From Paramecium pentaurelia (Eukaryota; Ciliophora; Oligohymenophorea; Peniculida; Parameciidae): 64,000 bases of DNA. The position numbers were made by a program, and so were the translations under genes. Positions within the stretch are counted from its first letter, which is position 1; every line of letters begins with the position of its first letter. Positions 52,344 to 63,967 of this stretch are shown in pieces. The stretch covers positions 62,001 to 126,000 of the forward strand of contig CAJJDO010000158.1 of assembly GCA_905183005.1 (NCBI GenBank). Direction: 5' to 3'. The notes under the pieces are model-generated. The model made no database searches, was not told the DNA's origin, and saw nothing but the letters and a program-made list of their open reading frames with translations.

Positions 52344-53345
52344 ATGACTAAAGTTTAATTCCTTTTAACTTAAATGATCATCCTAGCATACTCATGCTCC
52401 TATCTTAATAACAATACAATCTTCCTCACAGGTACTTTATAAGAAGTAATTAATGTTCCACTTTCATCTATATTTCATCATGATGATTATGAAAGAATTA
52501 CCTTAAAGCAACCTAATAAATACTTAACAATAGAAACTCCAATATCTAAATATTCAGAAACACCCAATAACGCAATCTCAAACTCAAAAACAATTTCTTA
52601 AAAACTCTAGAAATCCACTTTGAGTCGTGATCCACTTAATCACATAACAATATTAGTAGTTGTTAATGGAATTTACTATATTGAGTCTAATATAGGATAT
52701 TACTAAAATCTACCTGTTATAACATCGATAAATTAATGCAGAACAAAAACTTAATCTATCTGTTATGATGTCTTATTAATAGATAAATTGACTATCGCAG
52801 AATGTGAAGATGAACAGAAAAATAGCTATTTGATTATAATAAATTCAACAAAGACAAGTTATCTTGATATTGATAAACCAATCTCTGATTTTAGAAAAAT
52901 AGACTAAATTGACAATTATATGTTTAGAGGAACTGCAAATAAAATTTATATATATATTGAAGAAGAAAATAATTTAAAGTATTTAAATACGTTAGATGAA
53001 AACACGTTAAAAGAACTCTTAAAAAAAGATTCTTTTAAATTGTTAATCAAGGATTTTCAAATTCATACAAATGGATAACTTAGTATAATGAATGCTTATG
53101 GTGAAATTATTATTGTTTAATACCAAAATAACTCATGGAATTTAATCAAAATAATTGAAACTAAATTAAATGATGTCTAAGGGTATGATTATAATATCTA
53201 CACCAATACTTATGGTATAATATCAAAAAATAAAATCTTGTATTAAAATAGGGATTAAGAACAGTAAATAGCAGATATCTAAAACTAAGATGTTTTATAT
53301 AAAATATATATAACTAAAAAAAATATACTCTTATTTTATAATAAT
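52291..53345. repeat. 1055-bp direct repeat, first copy
   Basis: As far as I can compare line by line, identical to 53347-54401. It contains the spacer before the ATG and the first 334 codons of the large membrane protein gene. It is followed immediately by a single N. A perfect kilobase duplication broken by an N is what an unmerged overlap between two contig ends looks like. Confidence 0.9.
52344..53345 (+). pseudogene. Duplicated 5' fragment of the large membrane-protein gene
   Basis: The same first 334 codons as the gene starting at 53400. The fragment reads in frame through the N into the second copy because the copies are offset by 1056 bases, a multiple of three. A gene caller would therefore report a protein about 352 residues too long with an internal duplication. 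I treat it as an assembly duplicate, not a real pseudogene. Confidence 0.8.
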
Positions 53346-53346
53346 N
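53346..53346. other. N between repeat copies (assembly join)
   Basis: A single ambiguous base between the two 1055-bp copies. Most likely a scaffold join where overlapping contig ends were not merged. Confidence 0.85.
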
Positions 53347-54401
53347 CATTATTTATATATAAAGCTTATTAATTAAATTCCACATTTTAATAAAATAAAA
53401 TGACTAAAGTTTAATTCCTTTTAACTTAAATGATCATCCTAGCATACTCATGCTCCTATCTTAATAACAATACAATCTTCCTCACAGGTACTTTATAAGA
53501 AGTAATTAATGTTCCACTTTCATCTATATTTCATCATGATGATTATGAAAGAATTACCTTAAAGCAACCTAATAAATACTTAACAATAGAAACTCCAATA
53601 TCTAAATATTCAGAAACACCCAATAACGCAATCTCAAACTCAAAAACAATTTCTTAAAAACTCTAGAAATCCACTTTGAGTCGTGATCCACTTAATCACA
53701 TAACAATATTAGTAGTTGTTAATGGAATTTACTATATTGAGTCTAATATAGGATATTACTAAAATCTACCTGTTATAACATCGATAAATTAATGCAGAAC
53801 AAAAACTTAATCTATCTGTTATGATGTCTTATTAATAGATAAATTGACTATCGCAGAATGTGAAGATGAACAGAAAAATAGCTATTTGATTATAATAAAT
53901 TCAACAAAGACAAGTTATCTTGATATTGATAAACCAATCTCTGATTTTAGAAAAATAGACTAAATTGACAATTATATGTTTAGAGGAACTGCAAATAAAA
54001 TTTATATATATATTGAAGAAGAAAATAATTTAAAGTATTTAAATACGTTAGATGAAAACACGTTAAAAGAACTCTTAAAAAAAGATTCTTTTAAATTGTT
54101 AATCAAGGATTTTCAAATTCATACAAATGGATAACTTAGTATAATGAATGCTTATGGTGAAATTATTATTGTTTAATACCAAAATAACTCATGGAATTTA
54201 ATCAAAATAATTGAAACTAAATTAAATGATGTCTAAGGGTATGATTATAATATCTACACCAATACTTATGGTATAATATCAAAAAATAAAATCTTGTATT
54301 AAAATAGGGATTAAGAACAGTAAATAGCAGATATCTAAAACTAAGATGTTTTATATAAAATATATATAACTAAAAAAAATATACTCTTATTTTATAATAA
54401 T
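53347..54401. repeat. 1055-bp direct repeat, second copy
   Basis: Matches 52291-53345 exactly as far as I can read. It continues without interruption into the rest of the large gene at 54402, so this copy is the one attached to the true downstream sequence. Confidence 0.9.
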
Positions 54402-57400
54402 ACAATAACATTATTAAATCAAAAATTAGAAAAAATATACAATCTCAAATTTGATGATGAGGAAATTTTTATAAATACAAATCCAAATGCAGAAGGTTTT
54501 ATATTTATATCAAAAACTAGAGTGGCTGCTTATGCAATAAATGATAATTATTCTTTATAATTATCATTAATTTCTACAATTAGTGATAATTATTAAAAGG
54601 CCACTTTAATTTAAGAGTCTTATCCAAAAAATTGTGAAATAATTGTATTTTATAAAACTGAAGATTATGGATATTCGAAGATTTTATAATCTTAATATTC
54701 TTAAGGTTTGATAGCAGGTGGTATTAATACAGATAGTAATGAAATCAATATAAGACCTATATTTTAAGGTTCTAATTTAAAATATCAATTTCAGGCTAAT
54801 AGTTTAATTAAAATTGAAATTGATAAACATAAAATTTTTTAGATTAATGGTATTTCTGAGAATCAAGAATTAGGGTATCGAAAAATATTGAAAGGAAATG
54901 GAGAAAAGATATTTTATCTTATTTAAGAAGATGCTGATCTATAAATGAAAGGTTATTTTTGTGTAGGTAATATTGAACTAAGTTGTAAAGTTCTTTTTAC
55001 AAAAGATAATTTTAAAAAGTTATAGAATTCATTTGAATAATTATGGTGGTCTAATAATGAATCATTATTCTTTGCAACATTTCAAGAGAAAATTATTACA
55101 ATTTATAGTTTATCAACTGAAACAAATAATTTTGAAATTTTAACTACAATTAATTTAGAAAGTAATGTAAAATAAATAGTAACAGATGGTTTTCATTTAT
55201 TTGTATTAATTGAATAATAAATAAAAATTTATGAAATCACAATTTCAGATAAATTTAAATTAATAAATACTTTTGATATTGTTGCTCAAAAAATCTATGC
55301 ATCATAATATGTAAAAAATTAATTATTTATTGAATAAGAATTTAATTTATATTTGTATGATATTGAATATGATTTATAAACTCTTATTTGGTATGATACT
55401 ATTTAATTTGAATAATCAGAATCAAATTTAGCTATTTTTAAAAATCATTTTTTGAGATTTACTAAACCAATCAATAAGGATGAATATATTGTGACAGTCT
55501 TTAATTATGCAAATAAAAGAAATATATATATGGAGAAACAAATATTATTTAATTATTATTCTAATATTAAATTATCTACACTTGAGTATTCATTTGAGAG
55601 AAATCTATTTTATATTCATGGATATAATAAGTAAAGTTTAAGCTAAGTTATTTTAGTTTATAAGATTACATCAAATAGTTTAGATACATTATTTTATTTA
55701 ATTAATATAAGTACTACAACCATATTCACAGTAGCAGATACCTATGTGCTTAATACAGATATTGTGAATAAATAGATAGAAAATTATTACATTACTGGTG
55801 ATCTTTTAATTACAAGCAAATTAAATCAAAATTATTAATAAATATCATATACAAGATAGATCTAATTAGATTTTGAAGTTACTAATGATTTATCAAATAA
55901 ACTTGTTTAATCAATTTTTATAAATAGTGTAAATAGAGGTGACAAAATTTTAAAGTTAAGTGATAAAATTAATTTAGAATATTAAAAGAATAATGATACT
56001 ATAAAATGTGTATATTTAGGTTAAGATTGGTATTCAGGTTAAGTTTTTGATATTGAAATTGTAAACTAGTCAACAAAGATTAAATTTAATCCACCTTTAA
56101 CTAAAGAAGAAGAAATATTGGAATTTAGTCCATAAATATAAGAACTTAACAGTAGTAGATTAGTATAATTAATGTCAAATAAACTTAATCTTGTAAAAAA
56201 AGAGGATTTTACATATAGAGAATTTAAATTAGATTAAGCTTATTAATTTACAGATATTTTATTGATTGTAGGAGAAAATATATATGTTTAAGCTGAAACA
56301 TAAGAATCTATTTGGTTAAGAATTATTTAATGTAAGGATTATAAAGATTGTATTTTATTGGATAATAAATTAAAAGTTTCATAACATATAAAAAAGGTTT
56401 TTCTTCACTAAAATAATTTCTTTTTATATGATGGAAAATAGATTCAAGTTTATGATACAAAAGGAGATCAAACAAATTTAGAATAGTTTGAATTATTTTA
56501 AAGTTTCCCTTAGTATATTTACATTAAGTAAATGGAATTTAATCATTTATAAGGAAATGTGTATTAATTTATTTCAGTTGATAATTGGGGTAATCCTGAA
56601 TTCTAAATGAGAGAAATTAGTAGAACATCAACAAAAAATTATTTTGTTAGATATATAATTGATTCATTAATTAATGAATAAAAGATAAATTTATAAGAAA
56701 TTTAATTATCAGCTGGATTTGTTTTAAGAAAAAATGAGATTACTATAATCTTTAAGAATAGTGCATCATATTCTTTTTATTATGAAATGGATTGTTCAAG
56801 AAATGAATTATGTGAAATAGCTAAGTTTAAATTTAATGGATTATATTAATAATATAAAGATTGGCAATTACATGATTTTTATCCTTCATTTTAATCAAAT
56901 GAAAATATTCTATTATTAATTTATAATGCCAATACTCATTATGAATTGTTGATATATGATATGGAAACACCAAGTAATAATACTAAACCTAAAAATGTTA
57001 TAGCACGTTTACCATCTCCTGAAAAGAATTTAGAATTAAATTCTTAAATTGTGTCCTTCATTTATACTTTTAATGGTAACTTACATTTATTAACATCAAC
57101 ACAAAATTAAATCAAATTATAACATTATTCATTGTTAAGATCATATTAATTATGTACAGAAGAAATTACTTTTGAAGATTCAATGAATTTTAAGATATCT
57201 AATACAGATCAATAGATTTCAATAGAAGAAGAGATAACAATAAAAGAATATGTACCTCCTACTCCTGAAGATAAGGGAACATTTCCTATTTGGGCTATTA
57301 TAGTAATAATTCTTGTTGTACTTTTGATTGGAGGAGGAATATATATCTATTATAGATAGAAAACAAATAAAAAATAGAATACTAATCTATTATTGGATAG

Positions 57401-57404
57401 TTGA
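53400..57404 (+). CDS. Very large type I membrane protein, unrecognised ectodomain
   Basis: 1334 residues with no intron, unusual for so long a gene here. An N-terminal signal-like segment (VQFLLTQMIILAYSCSYL) is followed by about 1250 extracellular residues of repeating beta-strand character, poor in Cys and rich in Asn, Ile, Leu and Gln. The pattern suggests propeller or beta-sandwich repeats, but I recognise no domain. A single helix (FPIWAIIVIILVVLLIGGGIYIYY) is followed by a 20-residue basic tail. Surface or vacuolar placement is expected. The start used is the ATG of the second repeat copy; the identical ATG at 52344 belongs to the duplicated fragment. Confidence 0.8.
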
Positions 57405-57695
57405 TAAATCAATCAATTTATTATATATATATATATAAAATTTAATTAGACATTCTAAATTGTTATATGATATTTCTTATTAATTAACTTTATATATATA
57501 TATATTGGTAATTATATTGATATATACTTAATTAATTATTTTGATTCAATATAAAAAATTTTACTATCTTTTATTTGACTCAATATAGGATCAAAACATA
57601 TAGATGTTAAGATATATTTAATAATAAATTTTAAAAAATATTAATTATATTTATATAATCTTCTAAATGAAGAATTAATTGTAATTATAATAAAT

Positions 57696-58761
57696 TCATT
57701 TTTAAAAAAACTTACCTTAACTTAAATCTATTCCATAAATATCCTTATATATTTCTTAAATTGATTTATCTAATGTAGAGATTAAATGTCCTTATCCTTT
57801 ATGAATTGTACTAATTTTAGGATTCTTACCGCGTATGACATTACACTTTTCTAAAACAGATTTAGATGTCTCAATAGGATTAAAGGTCTCTAATTCATTA
57901 CCTTATTTAATTTTATTATCTTTTTATTCAATTTCTTCAGTTTTTTAAACATCTCTTTATTATTATTGAGATTCTAAAATAATTAGATTATATAATTTAT
58001 ACTTTTTTCATCTGATTCTACTTATTTTAATAATGGAGCTGATCTTGCATGATCCATAAGAGATACTAGAAAATTAACACAAGGAGTATACATGGTAAAT
58101 TATTAAACATAGTTGCTGCTGCTTAAAAGTGTGTTTTTTAATGTAAACTAGGAAGTAAATTTTTGGCAATCAATCTGCTTAAATATGCTTTCCTGTCTAA
58201 TGAACTCATATTTTCTGAAAGATTTTCAATATTAAGAACTTTCTTTTTGCTGAATTTCTAGTTCTCCACTTAAGTTTATGTATGATCCTTTAAAAACTGT
58301 TCTATCCTTTCTAAACTAGTTTTATCTCTGTATCGAAACACATCACGTTTAATATCTTTAGATGGATCCCTTTCACGAAAACAATAATGAGCAACTTATC
58401 GATTAGGAAGAAAGTCAAGATCTTTGTTTCTATCTAAAGCTTCTTGGATACGATCTTTTTCATGTTTGAAACCCTTAACATAAAATTGTGGATCACCCAA
58501 ATTCTTACTAGGATCTTCTTATCTAAATGCTTAAGCATTAGGTTGTTTATATTCAGCACAAACAACAGGAGTCTCAAGCATATTGATTACAAAATTTTCC
58601 ACTCTTTTCCTATAATTCTATGCCAATCGATTATTTAATTCTTTATTTATTCAATCAGCTATACCTTTACGAACTTCTCGTTCCTTCATATATCCTTTCT
58701 TAATCTTATCAATTTCTTTAGATAAGGCAAGTTATTTTTCATATGAGTAAGAATTAAACAT
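57696..58761 (-). CDS. Charged helical protein, unrecognised
   Basis: 328 residues with introns 58641-58664 (24 nt), 58066-58091 (26 nt) and 57974-58002 (29 nt); the spliced length is a multiple of three. It begins MFNSYSYEKQLALSKEIDKIKKGYMKE and is mostly Lys/Arg/Glu-rich helix. Well-ordered blocks such as FVINMLETPVVCAEY, DLDFLPNRQVAHYCF and RDPSKDIKRDVFRYRDKTSLE do not look like low complexity and are probably conserved. The pattern recalls axonemal proteins, but I cannot assign one. No membrane helix or signal peptide. Confidence 0.7.
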
Positions 58762-58902
58762 AATTAAATAATTATGATTGCAATTTATTTATCCTTCTCT
58801 AACAAAGCACTTATATTATTTCAATATTACAACACTTTATTAGGTATCAAAATTATTTCAGAATTCAATAGATAATAATAAATATTAAATATGGAAAAAC
58901 TA

Positions 58903-59643
58903 TCATATTTTATAGATTTATATTTGTTTTTCAATAAATGATTTCCATTGTTCTTTTGGTATTTATTATTTTTATATATCAAAATATAATGGTTCTATCC
59001 AATACATCCATTTATTTTATATTATATCTTTAACTAATCCTTAAAATAATAATTTCTCATCTTAATTCACTATATCCTTTATGATTTTTTCAATTTATAT
59101 TTTCCTAGTAATCTCAAGACCTTAAAATGTTCGTATTTTAAATAAAATATTATTGAATTCAGGATCTAATTACAAATTTTAATACTCTTTTTTACTTTCA
59201 AAAATTTAAATTAACTAATTTAATATTATATTATACTTTTTATAATAATTCTGAATATGTTATAGAATATAGTTAAGACTTTTGTTTAATAGTTTTAATT
59301 TCTTATAAAATTAAAGATTTAATATTATTGCTTGAGACTATACTTATTTACTATTATTAAATAATATTTTAATAAGTTTAATCAATGCTATAATTTTAAT
59401 TGAATATTTAGTTTCTTTTATCTGGTGTAGATTTGTATCTTGTTTAGTATAATTCTTATCTTACTTTGATTTCAGGTATATCTTAGAAGATTCGATTTCT
59501 ATGATGAATTATATGATTTTTAGGGATGATTTTTATTTAGAGATTATCTTCTTTTTATTATTATGTAATTGCTTACTATAAGAAATATTGATAATTTGTT
59601 TATTTTGTTTGAAGATCAGAATTTTATTATTATTAGTATCCAT
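58903..59643 (-). CDS. Uninterrupted basic helical protein, unrecognised
   Basis: 246 residues in one frame without introns, from the ATG at 59643 to the TGA at 58903. Sequence is rich in Lys, Ile, Asn and Gln, with long amphipathic helices. The last 90 residues are better ordered and contain aromatic positions (NKWMYWIEPLYFDIQ; KEQWKSFIEKQ). With only TGA as stop, open frames of this length can occur by chance in AT-rich DNA. The aromatic, non-repetitive C-terminus argues for a real gene. It ends 142 bp from the next gene on the same strand and starts about 95 bp beyond the end of paralogue B. Confidence 0.5.
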
Positions 59644-59738
59644 TAGGTAATAATAATGCTTAATCTTATTATTTATTATAATAGTATGACATCTAATTTA
59701 TTTAAATTAATCATTATTATATATATATATATGTTTAT

Positions 59739-62700
59739 TCATGTGTTTATATTCATATTGATCTTTATTTATTCAATGTTATTAATGCAAAGTGGATCTG
59801 AATTAACTGAATCACTTTATACATCATCTTTTAGACATTTAATTGATTTATTATCCCATTAAATGAAATGAGAAACTTCAAAGATATCCTTTACTTCTTA
59901 ACCTAATTTCTCAATCAATTTCTCATTAATTTTATTGTTCTACTATAAAGATTAATGAATATGATCATATGCCTATATAAATTAAAAAATAGTATTACCT
60001 AAAATAATTTATAATAAGCAAATATTGTTTCATTTTATTGTTAACTTTCTTATGAATTTGAATTTGTTCTCATGCTTTCCAAACTCCTTCTTACTAAACT
60101 TCTTGTCATACTTTTTTGTTCCTCTTCCTAAAGATTAATTACTTATTTTGGAGCAAAATCAAATAAAATTAATTAATCTTGAGTTAATAATAATTCTTTA
60201 ATCAAATTAATTTCTTTGACTGTATCTAAGATCACACAAATATCCAAATCTTTATTTATTTTTTTACTAAAATAATGAATAAAACTTATTACATAGCTTT
60301 ACGGAGTAAGATACTATTACGATCATAAAATAATTTAGAGCAAAAGAATTTAGATAGAATGTATTTGCAATTAAACAATAATGGTTTACTTCTATTTAAT
60401 ATCTTTTGAATTTATTATGTAAAGTAACTCTTCCGATCTTGAATTCCTAATTGTTTTATAATTTTTTCTTATTCCTATTAGAATAATTGTTATTCTTCTT
60501 AACGATTAGTAATCTATAATTCTGATTTGACTTAATATATTTCATCTTGTTTTGATATATTATATTATTCCTATTATTTTGTATCATATAATAATAATTA
60601 ATTTTATGAATGTTTATTTGATTGAATAGGAGATTGTAAATCTTAATCTTAATGTTAATGTTAAACAACAATAGTTCTACTTTTTGCTTTGGCTATTGTT
60701 TTCTTGATTTCTTTTCTTTCTTGAGATTCTGCAACACTAGCATTCTTCATAGGAAAATCATATACATGATTAGCCAATTCAATCATAACTAAATAGATCA
60801 TTAATATATATTTATACATCTTGATTTATTATAGGTTTTAATGATGACTCCAAATATAATTGCAACAATATTAGCAAATCCTCCAAGATAAGATAGTAAA
60901 TCAGCAATATCTTATAATTCTCTTCTAATAATATAGGTATATGGACTTCTTCTCAAATAGATAGCTGAAAATTATTAATCATTATTTTAAACAATTTTAG
61001 TTTTAAAATCTCCTGCTCTTTTTACATTAATGACTTCTTCATCCACTTTTTTTAGTAGTGGAATTATGTTGTCATCAGTAGTAATATTGTATTTCTAATA
61101 AAAGACATCTGCTTCTGTTCCTGTAGAAAGTAAAAATGAAAAATAAGATTCATCATCAAAAAAGGTTTGAGACACATTTTATACTTATAATGGATTGATG
61201 ACATTATTTGTCATATACCTAAATAAATGATAATAGACATCTACATTCTGATTCTAAATGAACGTTCTTATTAGAGATAACGATCTCTTGCTTAAGTACT
61301 TGCACATTCAGGTTTCCATGAAAGAATGGAATTTGAATTTGAATTATTGGAACACTCACTAACAGTTATTTTTACAAACTCAAAAACTTCACTTGTAAAG
61401 CTGCCCCCTAATTTGATTGAATAATTGAGTTCAGGACATAGCCATTCCTCTAGTTTGAGTTAAGAAAACTAGGAAGAAAAATCCTAATTCTTAAATATCT
61501 TTTGAAATCGATCTTTAGTGCATGGAATAAGATCTATAAATCTATCATCTTTATTTAATGTTCCNCCGATCTTGAATTCCTAATTGTTTTATAATTTTTT
61601 CTTATTCCTATTAGAATAATTGTTATTCTTCTTAACGATTAGTAATCTATAATTCTGATTTGACTTAATATATTTCATCTTGTTTTGATATATTATATTA
61701 TTCCTATTATTTTGTATCATATAATAATAATTAATTTTATGAATGTTTATTTGATTGAATAGGAGATTGTAAATCTTAATCTTAATGTTAATGTTAAACA
61801 ACAATAGTTCTACTTTTTGCTTTGGCTATTGTTTTCTTGATTTCTTTTCTTTCTTGAGATTCTGCAACACTAGCATTCTTCATAGGAAAATCATATACAT
61901 GATTAGCCAATTCAATCATAACTAAATAGATCATTAATATATATTTATACATCTTGATTTATTATAGGTTTTAATGATGACTCCAAATATAATTGCAACA
62001 ATATTAGCAAATCCTCCAAGATAAGATAGTAAATCAGCAATATCTTATAATTCTCTTCTAATAATATAGGTATATGGACTTCTTCTCAAATAGATAGCTG
62101 AAAATTATTAATCATTATTTTAAACAATTTTAGTTTTAAAATCTCCTGCTCTTTTTACATTAATGACTTCTTCATCCACTTTTTTTAGTAGTGGAATTAT
62201 GTTGTCATCAGTAGTAATATTGTATTTCTAATAAAAGACATCTGCTTCTGTTCCTGTAGAAAGTAAAAATGAAAAATAAGATTCATCATCAAAAAAGGTT
62301 TGAGACACATTTTATACTTATAATGGATTGATGACATTATTTGTCATATACCTAAATAAATGATAATAGACATCTACATTCTGATTCTAAATGAACGTTC
62401 TTATTAGAGATAACGATCTCTTGCTTAAGTACTTGCACATTCAGGTTTCCATGAAAGAATGGAATTTGAATTTGAATTATTGGAACACTCACTAACAGTT
62501 ATTTTTACAAACTCAAAAACTTCACTTGTAAAGCTGCCCCCTAATTTGATTGAATAATTGAGTTCAGGACATAGCCATTCCTCTAGTTTGAGTTAAGAAA
62601 ACTAGGAAGAAAAATCCTAATTCTTAAATATCTTTTGAAATCGATCTTTAGTGCATGGAATAAGATCTATAAATCTATCATCTTTATTTAATGTTCCATT

Positions 62701-63065
62701 AGGGGATCGTGTATATATACGTTATTTGATAGTGATGTTGAAGAAAGGACGGCCTATGAAGTTAGGTTAATCTACTGCTAATGCAAACATATAATTATCC
62801 TCATTGAATTAAATACTGTCTGGATTAAAATCAAAGATTGTCTATGTGTTTAGATGAATTTCAACTCTATTCAGAAAATCAATGATGTTCTGTTAAAAAA
62901 AGAATGCTATAACAGCAATAATAGCAAGTGAGAAAAATCCACCAGTTGCTGTTTAGTATTAATTCTATCCATTAAAATTCAATTGTATGTTTTATCCAAA
63001 AATATCTAAGTTCTTAAAAACTTAAATACTATTGATATATTACATTCTGTAGATTTTTTCATCAT
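59739..63065 (-). CDS. Two-helix membrane protein, paralogue B (broken by a duplicated join)
   Basis: Start ATG at 63065. Introns are at 63021-63043, 62352-62377 (duplicate 61219-61244), 61922-61950 (duplicate 60789-60817), 60267-60292 and 59973-59998. The N-terminal part lies in 61566-63065 and the C-terminal part in 59739-61564; the N at 61565 and one 1132-bp copy interrupt it. Taking out one copy plus the N leaves exactly 688 codons, so the true product is 687 residues. It matches paralogue A along its whole length: DIFGQNIQLNFNG start, first helix FFSLAIIAVIAFFFQ, Cys positions LIPCT, WLCPE and SECSN, then YLRRSPYTYIIRRELQ and second helix LLSYLGGFANIVAIIFG. The cytosolic tail diverges and has a His/Gln-rich insert. 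Confidence 0.75.
60433..61564. repeat. 1132-bp direct repeat, first copy
   Basis: Matches 61566-62697 over its full length as far as I can compare. It joins on its lower side to the true 3' part of paralogue B. Its lower boundary coincides with an Illumina-adapter-like 12-mer (60428-60439). Confidence 0.9.
61565..61565. other. N between repeat copies (assembly join)
   Basis: A single ambiguous base flanked by identical kilobase copies. The frame of paralogue B breaks here because the offset is 1133 bases, not a multiple of three. Confidence 0.85.
61566..62697. repeat. 1132-bp direct repeat, second copy
   Basis: Identical to 60433-61564 and continuous with the true 5' part of paralogue B above 62697. 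It starts with CCGATCT, the tail of the adapter-like 12-mer seen complete in the first copy. Confidence 0.9.
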
Positions 63066-63967
63066 CGTTTTTAATATTTTTTAAATTTATTAACTCAATA
63101 TTTATAAAATCCAATTCCAGAATTTTTACCCTACCCAACTACTATTCACATAATTGATTAGGTTTGTATTTTGAATCACAAAAATCATTATGAAGCACTT
63201 TCATATTCTCTAGAACTCCATTGCCTATGAAATCTGACAAAAGTTTATGTACTTTAGATTCTTCTTTTATTTTTAACCATTGGAACGTTTGTACCCAATT
63301 TCATCACTTTTTCAATTCCTTCAATAGTTCTGATTCTTTCATATTTATTTTTAAATGGTTTCATCTTATATAAAGCATTAATATTGTATATGAATCCTGG
63401 AATATCTTTTACTATACCAATTTTCTTTTTTATTCTTTATGACACTCTAAATTATGGATTATGATAACATATTATAATGTCTTGTCTATAGTTTATTGGA
63501 ATGTCTAAAATCTTTTGATAACTTGTTTCAATATCAAGTCTTGAGCTGCATAAAGAAAATTTATTCCAATAATAAAGATTGGCTCTATTAGTCTTTCCAG
63601 TTAATTTGGTAATAAAAATGAAGGAATTTTTATTAGTTTAAGGTTTATTAATTTTGACTAATTATTTAAAGACCTCTTATTTAGTTTTGAATTTCTTAAT
63701 AAATGCTTTTAAAAAAGAACTCGCAACAATTAAAATCAGTTAGATAGAGATGAAAACTAAAACTTAACAGAACATCAGTTTTGATCTGATCAATAATTGT
63801 ATTATATAGAATTTCTTTGTCACACCACTTTGATAATATAATTATGACTTGCATTCAATCTAATATCAATCATAAATTGAAATTACTTTTATCCATTCAT
63901 TCATATCATTTACTATCATTCTTAACCCAGCAATAGCATAATCAAATATGGCAATAACTGTGCCCAT
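63066..63967 (-). CDS. Membrane protein, unrecognised, 3' end unresolved
   Basis: The start is the ATG at 63967; a TGA lies four codons upstream in frame. Introns are at 63860-63886 (27 nt, required to skip a TGA) and 63225-63252 (28 nt, GTA...TAG). Roughly 280 residues are visible. One strong helix occurs early (MFCQVLVFISIQLILIVASSFLKAFI), followed by a basic, mixed region with no domain I recognise. No TGA ends the frame before the start of paralogue B. It continues in the same frame as that gene's second exon, so either a stop has been missed or the two form one longer gene. Confidence 0.5.

Noticed and set aside
52344..57404. One continuous 1686-codon gene with an internal duplication
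   Set aside because: The internal copy includes the 5' untranslated spacer and is bounded by an N; it is better explained as an assembly duplicate.
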